In this document: piece by piece, positions 10,364-17,644 of the stretch
Position numbering within the stretch: the first letter of the stretch is position 1
Layout of the letters: each line of letters opens with the position of its first letter
Position numbers and translations under genes: made by a program
The notes under the pieces: model-generated
The model's database searches: none
The model's input: only the letters and a program-made list of their open reading frames with translations
What the model was told of the DNA's origin: nothing
From: Peribacillus asahii
GTDB lineage: Bacteria; Bacillota; Bacilli; Bacillales; DSM-1321
Assembly (NCBI RefSeq): GCF_003570725.1
Contig: NZ_QWVS01000002.1
Location: forward strand, 372,001 to 436,000
Length of the DNA: 64,000 nucleotides
Reading direction: 5' to 3'

Positions 10364-10969
10364 TTAGTCCCTCCTTTCCCCGGCAATTTGAATCATTTCT
10401 TCATCAATGGACCAAGTATTTGCTAGGAATTGTTTCACATCTGCATAGCGTGCATCATCTGTCACAAGAGCACGCTTTGTATCAATCTCTACCTTCGCAA
10501 TGGCTTCAATGGTTTCATCCTCTTTTACTTCTGATAGGCTAACCGTAATATGTTGTAAATTCTCTGGTTCTGGTTTCTCTTCATCCTTAACAGTTACCTC
10601 AATATCCTGAATCTCCATTTGATACTTCTCCATCAGCTCCTCTTCTGCCTCTGCCTGTAATTGGACAGCCATTTGTTCTAAAATATATGCACTTTGGGCA
10701 GCTTGTATTTCTTTTTTCTTCGATTCTGTTAAATTTCCAAGTGACTGAGCCTCTCCCTGCTCAAATTGAATCGTCGCAGAGGCTAGAACATCATCAAAAT
10801 TTGTATGAAGTAAACGTAGAATCGGTGTAATAATAACCGCTATAAGCAGCAGCCCAATCACCATTTTTGAATACTTTTGCAGAGCTGAGTTTGGAAGCAG
10901 CATATCGATGACGGTCGCTAATAGAATAAATATAATAATATTTGAGATCCAACTAGCTAAAAAATCCAC
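10364..10969 (-). CDS. spoIIIAF: stage III sporulation protein AF
   Basis: 201 aa. Two N-terminal membrane helices (residues about 5-25 and 33-53) are followed by a soluble domain with a ring-building fold in the family. Part of the mother-cell channel complex needed for late forespore gene expression. 15 nt after spoIIIAE. Confidence 0.93.
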   Translation of the reverse strand: MDFLASWISNIIIFILLATVIDMLLPNSALQKYSKMVIGLLLIAVIITPILRLLHTNFDDVLASATIQFEQGEAQSLGNLTESKKKEIQAAQSAYILEQMAVQLQAEAEEELMEKYQMEIQDIEVTVKDEEKPEPENLQHITVSLSEVKEDETIEAIAKVEIDTKRALVTDDARYADVKQFLANTWSIDEEMIQIAGERRD

Positions 10970-10984
10970 GATATCGCCTCCTCT

Positions 10985-12184
10985 CTAACGAACCATGAGC
11001 GTAATATTCCCCGCAGCAATAATAACGGTGATACTTAGAAAAAACATAAGTGACACAATCGCAAGCGCCGCAAAAATAAAGATGATACTTTTGCTAATAA
11101 TACCGAGACAAGCAATCACCGGACCTCCACCGAGCGGCTGCAATAAACTCGCTGCCAATTTATAGATAAACGAAATCACTAAAATTTTAAGGGCAGGAAA
11201 TGTGATAATCGCTAATAAAATAACAACTCCAGCCATTCCCACTGTATTTTTTAATAAAACCGATGCATTAATGACGGTATCTGTAGCATCAGTGAACATT
11301 CGGCCAACCACCGGAATAAAATTTCCTGTTATAAACTTAGCCGTCCGAATCGTCACGCCATCAGCTACAGCCGAAGAAGTTCCTTGTACGGAAATGACCC
11401 CAAGAAAAACCGTCATAAATGCACCGAGAATACCGATGGCAAAGTTTCGCAATAACTGGGCAAGCTGCGTCGCTTTATAATGATCGGTAAGTGTACTGAC
11501 AATGCTTAAAATCGCCGAAAAGAATAAGAGCGGCAGCACGACATATTGAACTAAAATGCCGCTTGTATTCATCAAAAACATCAAAAGCGGGTGAAAAAAA
11601 GCGGCTGAAATGAGCCCTCCCGAAGTAGCAATTAGCGCAAGTAACAATGGAATAAGCGCCATTAGGAAGGAAGTCATCATGTTAATGGTCTCTTTCGTAT
11701 ATTCCATTGCTACATGAAAGCTATTTAACGCTAATATAATGAGCACCATGTACACAATGGCATATGCGACTTTACTAATGGAGCTTTGTTCAAAAGCATT
11801 TTGTAAAGATTGCAAAAACATACTAAAGATTGTTAGCAGAAGAAGCGAACCAAGCAGCTTTCCATTCACAAGCAGCTCATGAAAGACAAACTTTGCAATA
11901 CCTTTAAACCACTCGCTAAAGGAGAATTGCTTCTCTCCACTTACAAAATCCATAAAGCTGCCTTTTTGACTTTCTGGCAAAAAACCACCATACTCTGTAA
12001 TGACGCTATCCCAAAAGGTTTTTAACTCTTCAAAGTCAATTCTCTCAAGTTGATCTTGTACTAAATCCGACTGCATAATGGGTTCTTGTTTCAATTCATC
12101 TTCTTCAGCAGCCTGTCCAACGGTCGTTTGAAAAAAAAGGAACAGCGTGTATACAACGATAAAAAAAAGATGCCGCTGCTTCAT
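10985..12184 (-). CDS. spoIIIAE: stage III sporulation protein AE
   Basis: 399 aa polytopic membrane protein with an N-terminal signal peptide (residues 1-25, ending near GQAAEE) and about eight hydrophobic segments from residue 105 on. Conserved in endospore formers as the core membrane subunit of the channel. Length fits the family. Confidence 0.95.
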   Translation of the reverse strand: MKQRHLFFIVVYTLFLFFQTTVGQAAEEDELKQEPIMQSDLVQDQLERIDFEELKTFWDSVITEYGGFLPESQKGSFMDFVSGEKQFSFSEWFKGIAKFVFHELLVNGKLLGSLLLLTIFSMFLQSLQNAFEQSSISKVAYAIVYMVLIILALNSFHVAMEYTKETINMMTSFLMALIPLLLALIATSGGLISAAFFHPLLMFLMNTSGILVQYVVLPLLFFSAILSIVSTLTDHYKATQLAQLLRNFAIGILGAFMTVFLGVISVQGTSSAVADGVTIRTAKFITGNFIPVVGRMFTDATDTVINASVLLKNTVGMAGVVILLAIITFPALKILVISFIYKLAASLLQPLGGGPVIACLGIISKSIIFIFAALAIVSLMFFLSITVIIAAGNITLMVR

Positions 12185-12217
12185 AACTTCACCTCATCGA
12201 CTAGTAGAAATTGTTCA

Positions 12218-12607
12218 TTAACTTGGGAGCATCTGTAAGATGGTTTCGATAATGACCGTTAAAATCGGAATGGCCATCGCTAAAATTAAAATTTTCCCAC
12301 TTAACTCAATTTTAGAAGCCAATGAGCCAAGGCCGGCATCTTTTGTAATCTGAGAAGCAAATTCAGCAATATAGGCAATGCCGATAATTTTAAGAATCGT
12401 TTCTAGGTAAACCGTATTTACATTTGCATTAATGGCCAGCTTTTCAAGCATCATAATAATTTCATAAATTTTATCTGCCAAAAACAAGAAAATAGAACAG
12501 CCAACAAAAACAACTAATAAGAAAGCGAAATTCGGCTTTTGTTCTTTTATAATTAAAGCAAGAAAAGCAGCCACGAGAGCAATCCCAACAATCTTTATGA
12601 TCTCAAT
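12218..12607 (-). CDS. spoIIIAD: stage III sporulation protein AD, probable ATT start
   Basis: Small membrane protein of the channel complex with three or four hydrophobic segments and the family segment NANVNTVYLETILKIIGIA. Family members start with about 12 residues before the ...FLALIIKEQKP segment. Here those residues (IEIIKIVGIALVA) are encoded, but the only start with correct spacing is ATT 12607, seven bases after AAGGAGGGG; ATG four bases upstream of it leads to an early stop. A GTG at 12574 would lose the first helix and has no ribosome binding site. I therefore call 129 aa from ATT. Confidence 0.85.
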   Translation of the reverse strand: MEIIKIVGIALVAAFLALIIKEQKPNFAFLLVVFVGCSIFLFLADKIYEIIMMLEKLAINANVNTVYLETILKIIGIAYIAEFASQITKDAGLGSLASKIELSGKILILAMAIPILTVIIETILQMLPS

Positions 12608-12622
12608 GACGCATCCCCTCCT

Positions 12623-12826
12623 TTACTGAAACAAAAAGACCGATTTAATTTTTTGAAATAAATCTTCTACAATCGAGGCAACCATAAACAAAATATAAAT
12701 AAAGCCGAATAAAGTAACCCACTGGGCATATTCTTTTTTTCCAACTTGATCAAGAATCGTATGCAAAAAGGCGACAACTAAGCCCACTCCTGCGATTTTA
12801 AAAATGATGTCTACTTCAATGCCCAT
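12623..12826 (-). CDS. spoIIIAC: stage III sporulation protein AC
   Basis: 67 aa with two hydrophobic helices and the family start MGIEVDIIFKIAGVG. Paralogous in style to SpoIIIAD, with which it lies in tandem. Preceded by AGGAATGG-type sites. Part of the mother-cell membrane complex. Confidence 0.93.
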   Translation of the reverse strand: MGIEVDIIFKIAGVGLVVAFLHTILDQVGKKEYAQWVTLFGFIYILFMVASIVEDLFQKIKSVFLFQ

Positions 12827-12847
12827 CTTCCATTCCTCCCACTTCTG

Positions 12848-13375
12848 CTACATCAGCAAAATGATTAATAATAACCCTGATAAAAAACCAAGACTTTTCA
12901 TCATTTTTTCATACTTTCCTTGCAGGTCGACGGCTTCGCTCTCTTCACGTTCTAAATGAGCCATCGTCAGCATAATTTGCTTTTGCTGGTGGTACTTATC
13001 GCTTTTGCCTAACATTTCTCCAAATTGCGTAAGAATTTCATACTCTCCTTGCTTTAAAGAAAGAGAGCTCCACACTTCTGTTAAACTTTCCTCCCATGCT
13101 TCTTTAACCGTTGTTTCCCCTTGATCAAGCCTTGTGGCAAATGCCGCAAATAAATGATTCAGCGGCTTCGGCAGCTGTTTTTGTAATTTTTGCGCTGCTT
13201 CTTTCAACGGGGTATGCCCGTACATAATTTCCGCTTCGAGTGATTGCAAAGCGACTTTTAGTTGCCGTAATTGCCGCGGTCTTGTACTTAATTTTCGGGC
13301 AGCCTCAAAACCAGCCCAAGTAGTAGCTATGATAATAATTGCTGCGCCTAACAATTTAAACATGAAGTTCAGCAC
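12848..13375 (-). CDS. spoIIIAB: stage III sporulation protein AB
   Basis: 175 aa. N-terminal and C-terminal membrane helices flank a helical domain resembling the cytoplasmic domain of type II/IV system inner-membrane protein GspF (LKVALQSLEAEIMYGHTPL). It is the likely platform for the ATPase SpoIIIAA. Its start overlaps the spoIIIAA stop by 20 nt. Confidence 0.93.
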   Translation of the reverse strand: MLNFMFKLLGAAIIIIATTWAGFEAARKLSTRPRQLRQLKVALQSLEAEIMYGHTPLKEAAQKLQKQLPKPLNHLFAAFATRLDQGETTVKEAWEESLTEVWSSLSLKQGEYEILTQFGEMLGKSDKYHQQKQIMLTMAHLEREESEAVDLQGKYEKMMKSLGFLSGLLLIILLM

Positions 13376-14288
13376 CTGCCTTCACGTACACCTGTTGTCC
13401 TTTTTCGTTCAAAATATGATAGCTCCGGTTTCCTTTATCATCTCGTCTAATTTCAATAAAGCGTTCAAAAATATTTTGAGCTAACAGATTGGCAATAAAG
13501 GGACGTTTTTGGACTTCTTGAAATGTATAACCATGCGTTGTAATGATGAGTTTAATTCCCGCATTTACTGCATCTAAAACAGCCAACGCATCTTCCTGTC
13601 TGCCAATCTCGTCCACAACTAATATATCCGGTGACATCGACCGAATCATCATCATCATTCCTTCTGCTTTCGGACATCCATCTAACACATCGACGCGAAT
13701 CCCAAACTCTAACTGCGGTACACCATGAACGCAGCCGGCAATTTCAGAACGCTCATCAACAATTCCTACCTTTTTAGCAGGGATATTGAGCGGCTCATGT
13801 CCCGTGGACATAATTCTTGCAATATCACGAAGAATGGTCGTTTTTCCAGTTTGCGGTGCACCGATAATCAATGTATGATGCCATTGATCGTTATATATAG
13901 AAGGAATAAGCGATTCGGCGACACCAATCTTTTGCCGAGCAATACGAATATTAAATGAAGAAATATCACGGATTGCTTTTACTGTACCGTTTTCTAAAAT
14001 AACCTTGCCCGCAAGACCAACACGATGTCCGCCAGCAATGGTTATATAGCCGCGCTTCAATTCCTCTTCTAATGTATATAACGAAAACTGACTCAAATGA
14101 CTTAATAATTGTTCCGCATCCCGTGCGCTTACCTCATAAGGAATAAAGTATGGCTGTCCTGCCACAGTTACTTCAATTGGTTTTCCAACACGAATGCGTA
14201 CCTCTTCACTGCGCGACAAAATATCCGGTGGTACTCTAAGAAGCGGATCTTGAATTTTTTTTGGCAAAAGAGCAAGTACTGATTCCAT
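13356..14288 (-). CDS. spoIIIAA: stage III sporulation protein AA, ATPase
   Basis: 310 aa secretion-type AAA ATPase powering the mother-cell/forespore channel. Walker A GAPQTGKTT is near residue 145 and Walker B ILVVDEIGRQ near residue 225, followed by the Toprim-like ITTHGYT segment. ATG 14288 follows AGGAGG and a sigma-E type promoter. First gene of the operon. Confidence 0.96.
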   Translation of the reverse strand: MESVLALLPKKIQDPLLRVPPDILSRSEEVRIRVGKPIEVTVAGQPYFIPYEVSARDAEQLLSHLSQFSLYTLEEELKRGYITIAGGHRVGLAGKVILENGTVKAIRDISSFNIRIARQKIGVAESLIPSIYNDQWHHTLIIGAPQTGKTTILRDIARIMSTGHEPLNIPAKKVGIVDERSEIAGCVHGVPQLEFGIRVDVLDGCPKAEGMMMMIRSMSPDILVVDEIGRQEDALAVLDAVNAGIKLIITTHGYTFQEVQKRPFIANLLAQNIFERFIEIRRDDKGNRSYHILNEKGQQVYVKAGAELHV

Positions 14289-14321
14289 CTAACGTTCCTC
14301 CTGTATCCACCATTTCCCTAA

Positions 14322-14350
14322 TATGTATGCAAATCGCCCAGCATTCATGA
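14322..14350 (-). promoter_or_regulatory. spoIIIAA: sigma-E type promoter of the spoIIIA operon
   Basis: On the minus strand, TCATGAAT (14350-14343), a 13-nt spacer, then CATACATA (14329-14322). The -10 matches the sigma-E pattern CATACANT well; the -35 shares TCAT with the consensus. Transcription would start near 14315, about 26 nt before ATG. Sigma-E dependence of spoIIIA is known in B. subtilis. Confidence 0.72.
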
Positions 14351-14486
14351 CAAGCTTTCGAAAAGTACGCTAGGCTAAGAGAGGAAAATAAACCGTGAAA
14401 TGACAGCACATCTAAACAGCAATGTAAAGAATAGAGAAAATCTTTTAAACTAAGAGGGGATTTTATCTTTTCCCGACAGAAAACTC

Positions 14487-14545
14487 CCATCCTCAAGGAA
14501 TATGAAGGGCAATAGCCCAATGAGTAGGTGGGAGATGAATATCGG
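14487..14545. repeat. IS200/IS605-type palindromic end, left copy
   Basis: Imperfect palindrome: CTCCCA/TGGGAG outer arms with inner TCCT..AGGA and GGGC..AGCCC hairpins. It matches, in inverted orientation and at roughly 80-85% by eye, the segment at 16640-16703 beyond iscB (shared CCTCAAGGAAT, GAAGGGC, TAGCCCA and TGAGTAGG). Subterminal hairpins like this are the recognition sites of single-strand transposases of this family. Confidence 0.7.
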
Positions 14546-14557
14546 TTGGCGGTATCT

Positions 14558-14582
14558 AAAACACTTGTTCGTATGGTATAAT
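14558..14582 (+). promoter_or_regulatory. extended -10 promoter with overlapping LexA-like box
   Basis: TGGTATAAT at 14574-14582 is an extended -10 (TGn-TATAAT). Directly upstream, AAAAC-ACTT-GTTCG at 14558-14571 resembles the Bacillus LexA box (CGAAC-N4-GTTCG): one half is perfect and the other has C and G replaced by A. It would drive transcription rightward through the structured segment toward iscB. The promoter is likely; the LexA reading is inference. Confidence 0.55.
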
Positions 14583-14594
14583 ATTCCTGTAAGT

Positions 14595-14883
14595 TATTCT
14601 TTGAAAACTGAAGATAGGAGGTTGTGACAGGAAAAACGTCTGTCGCGTAAAATCTTCAACGTTCTAATCGCCTCCACACGCACCGAAGTAGCGAAAACCA
14701 AGCAGAGTAGGGCGTGTGGCGAGTTCAACGTACAAAATAGCAACACCGCGCAGGAGGCTAATAAGCCGTCTGTACTGCTAACTGTCGGTGCGACAGGGTT
14801 AGCCTGCTAAATAACTAGTGGATACACTGGTGTTCGCAGGAATCCCCCACTTCAAGCTTTAGCTAAGTGGTGGGTAGTTCAAG
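14595..14883 (+). ncRNA. structured RNA-like segment, candidate orphan omega RNA / transposon right end
   Basis: No ORF, but dense pairing: GTGACAG/CTGTCGC, CACACGC/GCGTGTG, GCTAAC-TGTCG/CGACA-GTTAGC, and at its 3' end CCCCCACTT/AAGTGGTGGG (14844-14874) followed by TAGTTCAA. A hairpin of this kind plus TTCAA is what I expect at the right end of a TnpB-type element, where the guide RNA scaffold ends and the guide begins. It shares TGTGGCGAGT (14715-14724) with the iscB leader (15085-15094). No tnpB gene is present, so it is either a relic or a stand-alone RNA. Confidence 0.5.
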
Positions 14884-14999
14884 GGAATCAGATATGATAT
14901 ATAGAAGATATTAATGAAGAAATGAATATTAATATTGTTGTGCATATGGATTTACAATCCAAAAGTGCGTGTAGTCAGTTTAATCAGCAAGAAAGTCAA
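14884..14999. other. AT-rich spacer between the two structured segments
   Basis: Composition differs sharply from the GC-richer RNA segments on each side. It has an open frame with no start signal (…INEEMNINIVVHMDL…), possibly a scrap of a host gene into which an element inserted. TCAA occurs at both edges (14879-14882 and 14997-15000), as expected for a short target tetranucleotide. If the iscB element begins at 15001, the last 16-20 bases here would act as its guide. Confidence 0.35.
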
Positions 15000-15290
15000 C
15001 TACCCACCACTTAAACACTAACGTGTTTTGAAGTGGGGGCTTGACCCTAGTTGTCTAGCCTAAGTCTTCCGGTACACAGTTAGCTGTGGCGAGTGGACTA
15101 CGTTGGGACCATCTTTTTGATGGGTTCATACATTTCTGTATGGATGTGAATACGACCTGGTGTGATTCCCTAGCACCTTTGTCGTTCAGGCTCTGTAATA
15201 GTTCTGATTGGGAAGGAACGGTCAACCTGAAGCAAGAAGCGAACCAACATTGGCGAAGGGAAACGAACTCTTTCAAAGGAGGGACGAGAC
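15000..15290 (+). ncRNA. IscB-associated omega RNA (HEARO-type leader)
   Basis: About 290 nt with no sensible ORF, directly before iscB. It starts with the hairpin CCACCACTT/AAGTGGGGG capped by AAACAC/GTGTTTT (15003-15039), followed by further pairings (for example CCATC-tttttGATGG) and a purine-rich tail ending at AAAGGAGG, the iscB ribosome binding site. IscB proteins are known to use an RNA encoded immediately upstream, with the guide at its 5' end. Assignment rests on position and fold, not on a covariance search. Confidence 0.72.
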
Positions 15291-16631
15291 TTGAGAGTAT
15301 TCGTCAAAAATATGCGAGGAGAAGCTCTTTCTCCTTGCGAACAAAGAAAAGCTAGAATATTACTAAAAGAAAAGAAAGCTAAAATTATAATCTACCAGCC
15401 TTTTACGATACAAATGACGGTTCCTACCGGTGAAACAACCCAATCTACCCTATTAGGTGTAGATTTAGGAGCTAAACATTTAGGAATGGCTGTTGTTTCC
15501 GAAGGAAACGTGTTAGCAAAAGGAGAAATTGAATTACGTCAAGGGATCAAGGGCGATTTAGAAACACGCAGCACGTATCGCGGAAGCCGACGTAATCGAA
15601 AAACACGTTATAGAAAATCCAAATTTGAACACAAAACAAAACGCATTTATAGTATCAAAAAGAAAAAGTGGATAAAAGAAAAGAAATCGTTTATCTCACC
15701 AAGACCAGAAGGGTGGCTTCCGCCATCCATTCGAAGTCGAATCGATAATACGTTCTTTTGGATTGATACGTTTGCTTCGCTTATTCCAAATTGTAAGATT
15801 CATATAGAAGTAGGAAAATTTGATGTAGCGAAAATGATTCATCCATCTATTCAAGGAAAAGAATATCAAGAAGGACCAGCTGCTGGCTATCACGATGTTC
15901 GGTATTTTGTATTCGCTAGAGACAGCTATACGTGTCAATTATGCAAAAAGAAAAACAAAATCTTACAAACTCATCATATTGTGTATCGCAGTCACGAAGG
16001 GACAGACCGAGCATCGAATTTGATCACCTTATGTACAGATTGTCATACAAGCGAAAATCATAAAGAAGGACAAATTCTTTGGAAATGGATGCAAGAAAAA
16101 AGGAAAACCAAATCGTATAAAGAAGGTCCGTTTATGAATAGCTTTCGTCGAAAGGTATTTGTGAAATATCCAGAGGCTCATATTACCTATGGTTCTATCA
16201 CAACACCTAAACGAAAAGAATTAGAACTTGAAAAAACCCATTATAATGACGCAATTGCGATTGCAAATCCAAGCGTTATCAACCGAAATGTCGAAGTCAT
16301 TTTCGTAATGAAACAATTTAGAAAGAAAAAACGTTCTTTGCACGAGGCAACCGCTAGAAAAGGAAGAAAAGAAAAAAATCGCACACAAAAAAGAAATGAG
16401 AAAAACACAAGAATGGTGAAAGGATTTCATCTAAACGATCAAGTTTGTGTATTTGGTCAAATCGGGTTTATCACTGGTTTTTCAGGTAGCAGCACAGCTT
16501 ATGTGAAAGATATACACGACGAGTATCTAACTGTGCCAGGAAAAACCTATAAACAAGTGAATTTAAGTTCTTTACGACTCATTCGCCACAATAACAATTG
16601 GCAATATTTTATACAAAAAGAGTCCGTCTAA
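15291..16631 (+). CDS. iscB: IscB RNA-guided HNH/RuvC nuclease
   Basis: 446 aa from TTG 15291, eight bases after AAAGGAGG. Domain order matches IscB, the ancestor of Cas9: PLMP-like N-terminus (EALSPCEQRKARILLKE), RuvC-I with Asp58 (LLGVDLGAKHLG), Arg-rich bridge helix at 97-116, RuvC-II with Glu173 (HIEVGKFDVAK), HNH domain with zinc cysteines 215, 218, 248 and 251 and THHIVYRS at 227-234, then RuvC-III with His317 and Asp320 (THYNDAIAIA). All catalytic residues are present, so cleavage of both strands is expected. The stop codon lies in a small hairpin (CCGTC/GACGG). Confidence 0.93.
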   Translation: MRVFVKNMRGEALSPCEQRKARILLKEKKAKIIIYQPFTIQMTVPTGETTQSTLLGVDLGAKHLGMAVVSEGNVLAKGEIELRQGIKGDLETRSTYRGSRRNRKTRYRKSKFEHKTKRIYSIKKKKWIKEKKSFISPRPEGWLPPSIRSRIDNTFFWIDTFASLIPNCKIHIEVGKFDVAKMIHPSIQGKEYQEGPAAGYHDVRYFVFARDSYTCQLCKKKNKILQTHHIVYRSHEGTDRASNLITLCTDCHTSENHKEGQILWKWMQEKRKTKSYKEGPFMNSFRRKVFVKYPEAHITYGSITTPKRKELELEKTHYNDAIAIANPSVINRNVEVIFVMKQFRKKKRSLHEATARKGRKEKNRTQKRNEKNTRMVKGFHLNDQVCVFGQIGFITGFSGSSTAYVKDIHDEYLTVPGKTYKQVNLSSLRLIRHNNNWQYFIQKESV

Positions 16632-16639
16632 CGACGGAA

Positions 16640-16703
16640 GGAAATTCACCCCCTCCCTACTCACTGGGCTACGCCCTTCGCATTCCTTGAGGAAGGGGAC
16701 TTC
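16640..16703. repeat. IS200/IS605-type palindromic end, right copy
   Basis: Inverse counterpart of 14487-14545: CCCCCTCCC..., CTACTCA, GGGCTACGCCC, ATTCCTTGAGG, GGGGAC. It starts 8 nt after the iscB stop, so it marks the right end of the island. A weaker third copy is at 18085-18150. Confidence 0.7.
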
Positions 16704-16850
16704 TTTCCTAACTACATTAAACATAACAGACATACCGAATAATCCAATTATCATTGATGATAGATTTACTCATGTGCCCATCAAAGTAAACAAGTGGCTG
16801 AACCTTCTGCGGTTATTAAAAATAATCTAATTGATTGCTGAATAATAAAA

Positions 16851-16983
16851 AAGAACCTTATGAGAATAAATTCACTATTCCCAAAGGTCCTTCATTTTTA
16901 ATCTCTTTTGTCTGTATTAGGCTCATAATCTACTTCAACATGATCGAGCCCCTCTAATACTTCTTTAATTCTTTTAGATACAT
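16851..16983. repeat. duplicated immunity-gene 3' end (copy 1)
   Basis: About 130 bp nearly identical to 21112-21246, covering the last 26 codons of an Imm3-like gene and its downstream hairpin. The homology stops abruptly at about 16983, where an unrelated immunity-type gene begins. This is a recombination scar. Confidence 0.85.
16905..16983 (-). pseudogene. 3' remnant of an Imm3-like immunity gene
   Basis: Encodes SKRIKEVLEGLDHVEVDYEP and six more residues, matching the end of the 21169-21534 product with three changes. No start or N-terminal part remains. The frame continues, by accident, into antisense-like sequence of the neighbouring gene, making a chimeric open frame to 17134 that I do not regard as a gene. 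Confidence 0.8.
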
Positions 16984-17399
16984 TCTCTGTTTTGAAAATA
17001 TAGTATACTAATTCCTGCGTCCCTAGATCTAAAATCTTCCCATTGATTGATTTTTCCCCAATCGTATACATTGTCATCAAGAACACCTTCAGGATAACCA
17101 ATTTGCTCAGTAAGCCATTCTCCATGCTGTGCAATTAAAGCCTTATAATCCCATTCGTTAATAGATGGGTCAGCTACACATAATTCGATTGCCTGGATAA
17201 GCTCATTAGCAAAGAAAATATTAATAAAAAACTTTTTACTTCCTAATTGAACTGGAGATAAAAATCTAATAGCATCTGACACTTCATCGATTTTTGTAGT
17301 TTTCATACGATTTTTTAGATTATTTACTACCTCAGAGTATTTAGTTTTAGAATCAATCGTAAACCCATCAATAGTTACAATTCCTTGCTTTAAATTCAT
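16974..17399 (-). CDS. probable immunity-type protein, paralogue of 17645-18067
   Basis: 141 aa, soluble, no known motif recognised. It shares with its neighbour the segments INEWDY, HGEWLTEQIGYPEG, WGKI.QW and DAGISILYFQ. Its last five residues (NRECI) differ because the gene has been joined to the Imm3-like remnant just downstream. ATG 17399 has a weak site (AGGATTGAAATA). Small paralogous genes behind LXG toxin pieces are usually immunity proteins; that role is inferred from context only. Confidence 0.65.
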   Translation of the reverse strand: MNLKQGIVTIDGFTIDSKTKYSEVVNNLKNRMKTTKIDEVSDAIRFLSPVQLGSKKFFINIFFANELIQAIELCVADPSINEWDYKALIAQHGEWLTEQIGYPEGVLDDNVYDWGKINQWEDFRSRDAGISILYFQNRECI

Positions 17400-17429
17400 T
17401 ATTTCAATCCTCCAGGCCCTTTCAACTTC

Positions 17430-17575
17430 GCGAATTGCAGCCTATGGTGCCGGCTATGACTCGTTCATCCTCGGATAGTTTTCAGGATCAATACCTTCCG
17501 CCGCTCTCTTCGTATCATAATAGTCGGTGATTTCACTTGTAAAGGTTTTACTTCTCCATTCTAAAGCCCATCCTT
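17430..17575 (-). pseudogene. LXG toxin gene fragment (middle region)
   Basis: Matches the part of the intact LXG gene around 23621-23755 (shared GTATCATAATAG, GGTGATTTCAC, GTAAAGGTTTT), with indels and substitutions. It encodes the segment just before the pre-toxin region. No usable frame. It marks an older toxin gene whose two paralogous immunity genes survive beside it. Confidence 0.72.
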
Positions 17576-17603
17576 TTCTTTCATTTCTCTATTTATGTAT
17601 AAA

Positions 17604-17634
17604 AAAAGACCTTAACAACAAACTGTTAAGGCCT
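17604..17634 (-). terminator. hairpin after the 17645-18067 gene
   Basis: GGCCTTAACAG/CTGTTAAGGTC-type stem followed on the minus strand by a T run, some 10 nt past the stop codon. Confidence 0.75.
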
Positions 17635-17644
17635 ACTAAAGATT

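Larger units (their letters stand above)
14487..16712 (+). mobile_element. IS200/IS605-type island carrying iscB, without a tnpA transposase
   Basis: Bounded by the inverted palindromic ends at 14487-14545 and 16640-16703. Contents in order: LexA-like/extended -10 promoter, structured RNA segment with terminal hairpin, about 115 nt AT-rich spacer, a second hairpin in inverse orientation, iscB leader RNA, and iscB. There is no Y1 transposase, so movement would need one in trans. The island lies about 140 bp upstream of the spoIIIA promoter, which it leaves intact. It may be two nested or adjacent elements rather than one. Confidence 0.65.

Noticed and set aside
14236-14520. 94-codon minus-strand frame upstream of spoIIIAA
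   Set aside because: It runs from the palindromic end through the sigma-E promoter into spoIIIAA, with no ribosome site or family likeness.
14595-14883. Group I or group II intron in the structured segment
   Set aside because: No guanosine-binding core, no domain V-like hairpin and no interrupted gene; an omega-RNA-like or transposon-end reading fits better.
15055-15355. Open frames on both strands in the iscB leader
   Set aside because: The region is best explained as structured RNA; neither frame has a start signal or a recognisable product.
16898-17134. 78-codon minus-strand frame
   Set aside because: Chimera of an Imm3-like tail and out-of-frame sequence of the adjacent gene; created by recombination rather than selected.
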